Shown here piece by piece: positions 55,805-64,000 of a stretch of 64,000 nt of DNA. Numbering within the stretch: the first letter of the stretch is position 1; every line of letters starts with the position of its first letter. The notes beneath the pieces are model-generated. The model ran no database searches, was not told the origin of the DNA, and saw nothing but the letters and a program-made list of their open reading frames with translations. The stretch is from Thereva unica (taxonomy: Eukaryota > Arthropoda > Insecta > Diptera > Therevidae): assembly GCA_949987705.1 (NCBI GenBank), contig OX465281.1, positions 82,674,543 through 82,738,542 on the forward strand, in the 5' to 3' direction. The position numbers and the translations under genes were made by a program.

Positions 55805-56167
55805 CAGCACTCGTCGCGAATTCTCTTTTATGTCATCTACCGATTGAAAACGAGTGCCTCGAGGTCTTGAGTTTTGGAAAAACATAAAAGTTGGCCAGAG
55901 CCTTATCAGCGGAATACGGTGACTGTTCGATAAGGTTTGAGAAGTTTTTGGCCAATAATTCGTCCCCATTAATAGCTTTGTGAGATTGTGCTTTTTGGTG
56001 GTGCAAAATCCGTGAGTTTTCTTTCTAAAAATAGCCTTCGCAAACGCCCCATAACGCTCAGATATTTTTTAATTACTGCCTTACCTTCTATCAAGAATTC
56101 CGTAAAAAAAACTGCCAGCATCATCTTCACTTTTGATCGAATTGGACGAGCTTTTTTCGGTTTCGGC
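55805..56167. other. Possible Jockey LINE remnant, otherwise nothing
   Basis: The minus frame near 55969-55766 (MGTNYWPKTSQTLSNSHRI, PLIRLWPTF) could be RT motif 0/1 ('KP-SY-PISLL') in decayed form. Weak. Confidence 0.3.
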
Positions 56168-56560
56168 TCAGTCTTTGGCTGATGTAGCGCCTAAGATGTG
56201 TAGCGATGGGTAGGCCATTAGTTCAATTTCACCCATTGTCACGGATGGAGAGGTGTTGCACTTTTTATTGGAAATAAGACAGTACTTGGTTTTGGTGGGG
56301 TTGAATTCGACAAGATTCTTGCTTCCCCGGACGAGAATGAGTTTAATATCGTTATTAATATAGTTGGACACTAGTTCACCGTCATGAAGACAGGATCTGG
56401 CACGTGCTGGTCTTGCATTATCGGAGCCGTAAGAGTAACGCAAGCTACTGTCGCCAACGAAGCTTAGAGGTGGGTTGGAGGGGAATGAAAGTAAGTAATT
56501 TATAATCATAAGAAATAGAAAAGGCGATAAAATTGACTCCTAGGGGACCTCGCAGAGATG
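56168..56560 (-). pseudogene. Jockey-clade LINE RT fragment (FVGD instead of FADD)
   Basis: The minus strand reads NYLLSFPSNPPLSFVGDSSL, RYSYGSDNARPARARSCL, NNDIKLILVRGSKNLVEF, NPTKTKYCLISNKK and MGEIELMAYPSLHILGA. 113 codons are open, closely related to the LINE at 29065-30420 (SNSINKDIKLILGWGSKNGV). The catalytic box is altered, so it is dead. Confidence 0.75.
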
Positions 56561-57322
56561 GGGTAAGATTTACGTGTATGGCGAACGTCGACAATCGTAC
56601 CAAAAAGAGGGACGTCGACGAAAATTTTAGCGGTCGCATAGGTCGAAAGATAATTTTTCGTGTCCTTGATAGAAATCACATTATGGAAACACGAAAAATG
56701 TTACAACTGCTGTAAAAATATACAACCAATTAATATTTGAAAATTATTTATGAATTGACTATTTTTTATGAATTTTTGTCACGGCGCTTAAAACTTAAAT
56801 CTGACATGGTAAATAACATTATTTCAATGACAAGCTTATTTATATACATAGAGGATATCTTAAACTTTAGTTGTAATTTTTTGGAACGAGGTGTTTTGAA
56901 ATGGCAGTAATCAATCTTGATGAATTGTTACTGCGCATTCAGAGCTTAGTCTGACATATGTATTTAGTAACAAAAATTGTCAGCCAGACAAGTTGTAATA
57001 GATAGAAGGGATCTTAAACTTTATTTAAAACTAAAAAACAAAGAGGCTTTAAGATAAGGTCTGTCAGAAGTTAATAAACAAAAATTGTCAGCCAGACAAC
57101 TTTTTTCAAAAGTGGTTCATCATTTACTACAAATTGTATAAATTCAAGCAGGTGTTTTGGAAAAAACAATCATTATTTTTTAGCTAAATTCAAAAATTCA
57201 TAAAAAATAACAATTAACTCTCACTTTACGAGTACATAACCTACAAAACTAAAAAAACAAGAATATTTTTTTTTCAACTTAGAGCCAAACACGGCCAACT
57301 AGACCATTTTGCATCAAACTTT
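56561..57322. other. No recognised gene
   Basis: Contains two copies of AACAAAAATTGTCAGCCAGACAA-like sequence (shorter core ATTGTCAGCCAGACAA) at about 56977 and 57078. No genes. Confidence 0.4.
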
Positions 57323-58153
57323 TAAGCCTGAACTACATTAAAAGGCAGTGCAGTGCAGCACTGCGAAGTGAAATTTAGGCTTCTTGTAACTGCACGTGTC
57401 AACTCACATTAACTTCACTGCCTTAAGCTTGAAACAGAATCAATGCAGTGCAGTATACTGCACTGCCTGTCAAAGTTTGGTTTTGTTCTTTTCTATTACT
57501 CGGCTCACAATTGCATTTAGCGCAGTAAGCAGCGGAATACTGCACTGCAGGTTTAGGCTAAATTCTAAATTTGCTTTGCAGTGTGAGGTTAGAAAATTAA
57601 ACTTCAAATTTTCATAACGGTGGTAGTGTGCCAGTAATCTGCAAAGAAAACAAAACAAACAAAATGAATTTTGAAACTGTTAAAGCCGCCAATAACAAAA
57701 TATTTCTTAAATTTATTCGCACTATGTTTTCGAAATTAACAACAAATTTGACGTTTGACTTGATTTGACAAACATTGCACTGCGTTGATTTCGTTATAAG
57801 ACGCAGTGCCGTAATTTTTGACATGCAGTAAAAAACACTGCATACTGCACACTGCGTTGATTCTGTTTCAGGCTTTACACCGCACTGCCTTGTCATAGGC
57901 TAATTTCTAATTGCTTCACACTGCCTGCCAATTTCTAAAAAACTTGATATGAAGTTGTCATTGCCATTGTTGTCAAAATGGATAATGACAATTTGATAGA
58001 ATTAGTGAGAAAAAAGTATACAACAAAATTTAGAGGGACTACAATGTCAAAACACTGCTTATTCAATGTGTCTTACCACGCGTTCTCTAATAAACCACTG
58101 CAACATACTGCACAGTGCTGCACTGCACTGCTTTTAAATGTAGTTCATGCTTT
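57323..58153. mobile_element. Fold-back/MITE element, 831 bp, rich in CACTGC/GCAGTG motifs
   Basis: The left end AAGCCTGAACTACATTAAAA and GGCAGTGCAGTGCAGCACTG pair with CAGTGCTGCACTGCACTGC and TTTTAAATGTAGTTCATGCTT at the right. TTTAA-like sequence lies on both edges, but a precise target duplication is uncertain. The interior repeats CACTGC/GCAGTG about 20 times in both orientations and has TTGATTCTGTTTCAGGCTT / AAGCTTGAAACAGAATCAAT as a second inverted pair. Confidence 0.7.
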
Positions 58154-59208
58154 AAAAAATATACCTTTTGATATTATAAAAAGACCTGAAAAATTAGTGT
58201 CAAAATACTCAACACATTGGCCAAAAATGCATTTGTTATCTAAAATTTGAAATGCTTGCCATTTTAATGCCATTAAGTCCAAAATGAAATTTTGTTTTTT
58301 GAAAAAGTAGATATTGACGCCAGGCCCTCCGCCCACTTGTCCATCACATAACCGGTTTTATAAGCAAGGGGTCGCAGGGAAGAGAGTTTGTTTTCATTTG
58401 TTCACCCAAACATTTTCTGGTTTCATCGTCCCTGGCCGCATTTACGCCCGAGTTACTTTAACTCTGTTAAACTAGCACTGTTAACGTAGCACCGTTTCTA
58501 GCGGGCCATTTGATAATTCGCATTTTACAACTAATAACAAGCAAAAATAATAATATTTCTCATTTTACAAATAACAAAAAGCTAAAAAATTAATAATAAA
58601 AATAATGTCTTCTAAATTATTTGCTTACAACAAAAATTTATTAGCAAACATCAATCCATTTTGCCAGTATTTTAGCTAAGTCAAAAAGCAGAAATAAGTT
58701 AGCTAACAGCGCTAAAAAATTGCTGTTTATGCCGTTGTTAACTTGCCTAACTCAGTTAAATTAACTTGGGCATAAACGCGGTCCATTACACTAACGCCAG
58801 CATATTTTCGACGAAAATTTGTTTGCACCCCAACACTATTACATAGGCATTACAATCGTTACACGAAGATGATGGAGAAAAGTGAGTTCAGCGTGTATTA
58901 TCAAACTCATGTTAAAACATGTTCGAGATGATGGACAAATGTGCGAAGGGCCTATATATAAAATATAGGAGTGTCATCTGTTATTTAATTTTAAAACTAT
59001 ATTTACATTATCTTCTTGTTCAGTAATCACGGATCCAAGGTACGCGAATTTATCAAATATCTTTATATTGCTATGGTCAATTTCCTAGTTTCTATGAAGC
59101 ATTGTTTTGTTAGATCGACACTGTATCATGTTTCCTTCGCTCGTGTATTTATTTATTTGTCGTATCCTGTTTTCTCACTTGATATTTGTGTGTGTAGGTA
59201 AGCAGCTG
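58154..59208. other. No recognised gene
   Basis: AT-rich; several AGTTAACTTTAACTCT-like short motifs near 58450-58780. Nothing assignable. Confidence 0.4.
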
Positions 59209-59357
59209 GGGCCCTATTCTCTATTATCAGCCTTCGGGTAAAAATTTGACAATATTGTTACATTTACAAGTAAAATTAATGTCAATGTTATAATAGAGAA
59301 TACGGTTTCGTCAGTTTCGTTAAAAAATATGACAATATTGTAATAGAGAATAAAACC
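59209..59357. mobile_element. Small MITE, copy 2 (related to 55673-55804)
   Basis: GGGCCCTATTCTCTATTATC at the left; ATTGTAATAGAGAATAAAAC at the right; the same central AATAGAGAATACGGTTTCG and GTTAAAAAATATGACAATAT as copy 1. Confidence 0.6.
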
Positions 59358-59413
59358 ACTGATCAAAGGTGCATGATATTTCCTCACTTGATACTTGCGC
59401 AAATGTATCAATT

Positions 59414-59818
59414 ACTACGTTTCCATGACAGCTTGAGTACTCAAAGGCTTGAAAATCTCAAGAACTCGAGCGCGTATATGCTCTGCCTACTTGAAGCGGC
59501 ATATTAGCTTAAACTGAGCTTGAGTTCTTTAGCTGTCATTTGAAGTTACTATTATATTTCTTTTATTTCTTCCTTTTATCGTGCTTTTATTTCTTCATTA
59601 ATATTTTTGTCACCTCATATTCCCACACATTACCTTTAGACACATTTACAGGCCTAACTTTTGCAATTTCGAGCACTCAAGCTTTCAAGCTCGGTTTACA
59701 TGACAAGCACTCGAGCAGATCACAAAAATCTTTTTGATCGACTCCAGTCGAGCTGCTTGCGTTTACATTTGTACTTGAAGTACGCTTCAAGTAAGCTTCA
59801 AGCTGTCATGAAACGCAC
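59414..59818. mobile_element. MITE of about 405 bp
   Basis: TACGTTTCCATGACAGCTTG at the left is matched by CAAGCTGTCATGAAACGCA at the right. The arms carry many TTCAAG/CTTGAA and CTCGAG motifs. No clear target duplication. Confidence 0.6.
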
Positions 59819-60097
59819 TTTATGTGATGTAAAAACCTTGTGACGCGATACCTCTGCAGTTTTACCAGGATAGTTTGTCTTATGAATAGGATATATGAAT
59901 GATATGATCCACTCGTCGAGTAGAGACTGCATCCCAAATAACACATTAGAAGTTCGACGGAGAATGTGTGCTGTATACTAAATTGAAATTGAATGAATTG
60001 TCCATTTCCGTTTTATTGTTTGATTTTTTCTTTAAAACATATTCGTCTTTGTAAAATTATTTATTATTAACATTGCATCAGTCTCGTAGGCATGTTG
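59819..60097. other. No feature
   Basis: Nothing recognised. Confidence 0.35.
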
Positions 60098-60603
60098 CAA
60101 GGACGTAGCCAGCATTTCGCTTCCGAGGGGGTTATTGTAAGAATCATAATAATGATCTGTGTAAATGAGACCTCTCCTTCCTCCCCCAATACTTTTTTGT
60201 ACATAATCATACAGATATTTTTCCTTTCTTCGCGCATGTGGGGAAATGAAATTACACACAAATAAACATTGCGCACATATGAATAAGACATGCGCTTATA
60301 TGTTTTTTACTCCTACTGCATATGAAAAATCGACCTTATCTTGTTTGGTTCGGACTATACATCGGTACCGCAAACGTATTTTTACAAAATGCGATTTGAA
60401 TGGTGTTCTGCCTATCTCAAATTTAGTATAAAATTTAAGAAAAAATATTTATTATATATGGACCATGTTTAAACAAAGTAGATGCGAAGTTTATATACAT
60501 AAATTTCAAAAATTATGTTATTATTTGATTTTTCATGTTATCTGCGATGTTTTTTCGTGAGTGGTTCGAACCCCCCAAAACCCCTCCCCTAGCTACGTCC
60601 TTG
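60098..60603. mobile_element. MITE-like element, 506 bp, CAAGGACGTAGC ends
   Basis: CAAGGACGTAGCCAG at the left and CTAGCTACGTCCTTG at the right; next to these are G-rich and C-rich stretches (CCGAGGGGG, CCCCCCAAAACCCCTCCCC) that also pair. The rest is single copy with ORFs of about 75 codons that I do not recognise. No target duplication seen. Confidence 0.65.
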
Positions 60604-60718
60604 CCATTTTGTAATACTTTGCCTATTTCGGATACTCGGTAGTAGTGTATTTCATTGCTTATTATCGTCGTCTGTTGAGAATAGAGTTAGGAATTACACG
60701 AAGCAGTACATTTCTCCC

Positions 60719-60810
60719 TTTTCATCATCATAAATAGCTTCACAACCTGTTATTGGCCTTGGCTTCCTGCAACATCCTCCTCCCATCTCCAATTTCTTAT
60801 ACCTAGGGCT
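60719..60810 (-). pseudogene. RTE-type LINE 3' end fragment
   Basis: TTTTCATCATCATAAATAGC, GTTATTGGCCTTGGCTTCCT and GCAACATCCTCCTCCCATCT match the layout of the antisense RTE end at 13450-13530 (CATCATCATCAG, TGTTGACCTTGGCATCCTCC). Confidence 0.5.
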
Positions 60811-60933
60811 CATTATACAATAGTAAATTGTACTGAGGCCTCAATGTTAAATGTGCTGATTGAAAAATAGTGTCTTATTGGCATAAGTAGGTATACGTGT
60901 AACGATATTTATGATGCGATGGGAGATTATATA

Positions 60934-61247
60934 TGAAGACCCTCGGGGAAAAACCAACTTAGTCCACTTTTTCAGAAATCAGAGAATTCAGCTCCATCTA
61001 TTAGCTGCTAAGGTGTACTAAAATTCAAGGTATTAACTATGGGAAAAAACCAACGTAGTCCTGACAAAATGAACGGGAAATAATAAAAGGTTCGGGGAAG
61101 AACCAACGATGTCCTGCCAAAATGAACGGGCAATAATAAAAAGTTCGGGGAAGAACCAACTGAGTCCATGAATCAATGAGGGGAAAAACTTGTATTTTTT
61201 GGAATTTTATTTTTTGGACTAAGTTGGTTTTTCCCCGAGAGTCTTCA
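60934..61247. mobile_element. MITE, 314 bp, TA-flanked, with internal 53-bp minisatellite
   Basis: TGAAGACCCTCGGGGAAAAA and TTTTTCCCCGAGAGTCTTCA are inverted ends and extend through CCAACTTAGTCCA / TGGACTAAGTTGG, with TA outside both. Units starting at 61041, 61094 and 61147 share GGGGAAGAACCAAC, GTCCTG-CAAAATGAACGGG and AATAATAAAA with an exact 53-bp period. The repeat unit itself includes the terminal GGGAA-AACCAAC motif. Confidence 0.78.
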
Positions 61248-63730
61248 TATACGAACTACAGAGGCTTTTCTTACTTCTTTAACATTGTAAAATGGTAGCT
61301 CGCCTCATTTGAGGTATGACATTGTACTGGCTCAAAAAAAGAGGCACTTATAACAACCCCATTTTATGGTCGTGTCCTTCCCAACACTTCTATTACTTCT
61401 ATGTTAATGTAGCTTTCGTTACCATAAATGCTATCTAAAGCAATCTTAAAAAATTTGTAAGATGCTGTTGATTTTCGATAAAACATTATTATCAATGAAT
61501 GGTAGAGGTATTACAGTTTTCTCATGAAATGAGCCGTGTGCATTCATTTGAGTACAACAAAATATATATGTATAGAAAAAGGCCTTAAAAGTAGATTATA
61601 AAAAGTTTAAGAGGCGAATTTTGCCATCCGAAATGAGTTCTGTAGGTGCTAGAAGACCATTTTTTCAATATTACCAGACAATTTGGTTGTTAAATATTTA
61701 ATTTGAATGTTACTATGTATTAAGAGGATCGGTACTGTTCAAGCTGTAGCTTTTAAAAGGGGCCATATTCAATCAAAAACAGGCGTCGCCAAAAGCGTGT
61801 TTTATTGATCCATTTGAATAAAAGTCTGGACCGATAAAGGAAACATTTATTAACATAAAGGTAGGTCAGTGGGTACAAGATTTGAGTTCTTGCATTCACA
61901 AGACAAAATATATACCAAAAATTAACTGTCATGATCATAATCTTATAAATAAATCCAGCTTTTTACTTTCGTCTTATTTTTTTTCATGAATATTACCAAA
62001 CTACTTCACAAGAGTATATTCATTCAAAAACACGTCCAACAGCCTTAATAAAAACACTAACGAAAACCATTTGAACAAATATTATTTCGTTGTTGAAATT
62101 TGTAAATATGCACATATTTTTAAAAAATAATGTGTCAACTATAATACAATCAAATAATGTTTTGGTCTCGTATTGTCTGTCCTCAACTACAATGATGATA
62201 TAAAGTTTTATAGGAGTTTTTTTGTGGTATTAAAATTTGATTCGAGTAATATTAGTGTTTACAACCAAAGTAATTCTAAGTAATTTTGCTTGGTTAATAT
62301 TTGAATTAATAACCGAAATGATTATTGCTTTATAGTCATTAGCCGATTTCTTTCAAATTTGGGTAAACAAACATAGACAGTGAAACTGCACTACAGCCTT
62401 TTAAATCTATCCATTACAATAGTTGTAACGTGATCAAAAATATGTTATTCTAATTACGAAAATATCTGCTCTCCGTCCTGAAAGCCGTTCTTCGTATTTC
62501 TGTCTGTAATAGATTGAAACAAAATTGTTGCCCGTTAACCACCGTCCTTTTATTAAAAAAGACTAATAAAAAGGTATATTTAATTACCACAATATAAATG
62601 AACATGATCTGGTCGATCGATCTGGAGTTCGACAACTTCAACTAAAAGGTAAGTTTCACTTGTAAAGTAGTAATTAGTGCCCTATAGTTGAAATTAACTC
62701 CCATTGAAATAGTAATATGCCATCCACTAAAACAATAAATAATTTTATTATTTAATTTTTTGTAACTTCATGTATCTGAGTCATGTTGGATAATTTTTAT
62801 TTTGGCAATGTAATAAGTTATAAATAATAATGTGAATGAATTTGAATATTATTTGCTTTAAAATTAAGCGCCGTAAGAAGTTGTATCTCTTTTTAAGATA
62901 ACGTACAGTGTACTTTAAAGCTATTGTTAACACAATCAACACTACACTAATTTTTATTATTATAATTGATATAATATGATTGATTAGTTACCTAAAAATA
63001 TTCTAATTTGGGTCTACACATCCGAGTATTTAAAACAAGGTGAAATGAAATAAATTGTTATAAATCGCAAGCAAAATAAATTATTTGTTTACTTTTTCTT
63101 TTATTTCAGAAAGGCAGATAACTTAAATTGCACGTTGCAGGGTTTTATTACAATTCATGTCCATAACGAGAGTCAGTACCGAATTTAGGAGTTGGCGACC
63201 GCCCTAGGACGCCATGTCCAAGGGGGCGCCGCGATCCAAAAATGTGGTAATTTATTTAGTTACTTCCACAATATAAGACATAAGGTCGGATATGCACAGG
63301 AGGTAAACAAAGTGTGTAGAAAAAACGTAAAAGACAGCTGGCAAGGACACTTTATTATATGTTATTTTGCATCTGCTGTCTTCTCTTTCCAGCAATAAAC
63401 CAGTGCTCCACAATAGCAGCTTTTGAGAGCCACACGAGCTTCCCCGGAACTTCGCGAGCCCCCTAATCCTGCTTGTGAGTTCAAGTGAGAGCGGTATAGG
63501 ACCATCTATTGTTTTCTCTTTCCTTCTTTTGGGTTTAAAGAAGAGACTTATAGAGGTTCTATACCTCGCTCACTACATCTCCCACATAGAAGGGGTGCAT
63601 GTACCAAACCAAAACCTTTGATGGTGCTCGACGCGTATTATTGTGTCCGGTGGTGCTTACATCTTTTCATTCTAACATTTCAAAATTTTTATCAATGCAC
63701 TGCAAATAAATGTTATATTTTTTTTCAATA
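61248..63730. other. No recognised gene
   Basis: AT-rich to about 63100. 63170-63660 is more GC-rich, with many short ORFs (e.g. 68 codons at 63192-63398), and may be repeat-derived. Acceptor-like (63110, TTTCAG) and donor-like (62649, GTAAGT) sites occur but do not bound convincing coding sequence. Confidence 0.35.
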
Positions 63731-63850
63731 GAAATCGGCACCTACATGCATCATACACTTCCCGAAAAACCAACCGACGACTGGCGAGCTTATTTCTCTT
63801 GGGCATGGATAGCCTTTAAGTATAATGATCCAAATAACGATTGTATATAA
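63731..63850 (+). CDS. Possible terminal exon of an unidentified gene
   Basis: After a T-rich tract and TTTTCAATAG, an open stretch of 38 codons reads IGTYMHHTLPEKPTDDWRAY, then FSWAWIAFKYNDPNNDCI and TAA. The aromatic-rich FSWAWIAF resembles the end of a membrane protein segment, and codon use looks coding, but I do not recognise a family. The upstream exon would be in the preceding few kb or in an alternative frame; none is evident. It could equally be a transposon remnant. Confidence 0.35.
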   Translation, partial: EIGTYMHHTLPEKPTDDWRAYFSWAWIAFKYNDPNNDCI

Positions 63851-64000
63851 CGAAAATTATCAAGTTCCCATAAAGCACATTCAACAATACATTTGGTGCA
63901 GATTCTTTTTTGATTAAAGTTATCCGTCGTATGCCCATGTGTACAACTCAGTACTCGGCCATTTAAATCTTATGGTCAAGTTTGGCCCTCTTGTGCTTCG

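Noticed and set aside
62590..63130. Donor at 62649 and acceptor at 63110 as exons of a downstream gene
   Set aside because: Neither bounds an open coding stretch: the frame before the donor stops at once and the one after the acceptor has early stops.
1..64000. tRNA or rRNA genes
   Set aside because: I saw no A-box/B-box pair with a cloverleaf and no rRNA-like stretch on either strand; a tRNAscan run would settle it.

Overview
This is a eukaryotic genomic window, almost certainly from a higher dipteran insect. It is AT-rich, has GT-AG introns, and is packed with Jockey-type and RTE-type LINE fragments, hAT, Tc1, PIF/Harbinger and CMC-like DNA transposons and many MITEs. A tephritid-like fly would fit, but the species cannot be fixed from the sequence alone.

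The one host gene I can name is Su(Tpl), the fly orthologue of the RNA polymerase II elongation factor ELL. Nine coding exons lie on the + strand: 15084-15131, 30810-31027, 36534-37181, 37250-37320, 44415-44571, 44627-44830, 48487-49174, 52384-52457 and 52526-52859. All eight junctions keep the reading frame, and together they encode 813 residues and a stop. Only the first residues (start codon and the KLTDSA-type N-terminal segment) are missing; that exon is presumably upstream of the window or too short to recognise. The product runs from the ELL N-terminal domain through Ser/Asn-rich linkers to the C-terminal occludin/ELL domain. Five introns longer than 3 kb are filled with transposable elements; three are 55-68 bp.

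Region by region: 1-770 holds LINE fragments. 1896-3564 is a complete non-autonomous hAT with a perfect 8-bp target duplication and two nested MITEs. 4563-10031 is a 5.5-kb DNA transposon with imperfect inverted ends, an uninterrupted 634-residue transposase, a spliced DUF4806 gene and subterminal repeats; a fold-back element is nested in it. 11650-14134 has a Jockey fragment and a fold-back element that carries an RTE LINE fragment. The first visible Su(Tpl) intron (15132-30809) contains MITEs, a GATTCCG-rich repeat region, a Jockey LINE split by a MITE, a broken Harbinger element, Gypsy and RTE fragments and another Jockey LINE. Intron 31028-36533 has Jockey pieces and two TAA-flanked palindromic MITEs. 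Intron 37321-44414 has a 1,670-bp Tc1 element that is a near-perfect palindrome. Introns 44831-48486 and 49175-52383 have RTE LINEs, a MITE and duplications. Downstream of the gene (52860-64000) there are LINE fragments and MITEs, and one possible terminal exon of an unidentified gene at 63731-63850.

The items most worth following up are the Tc1 palindrome inside the ELL intron (a natural hairpin-RNA source if transcribed with the gene) and the transposon that pairs a CMC-like transposase with a spliced DUF4806 protein.
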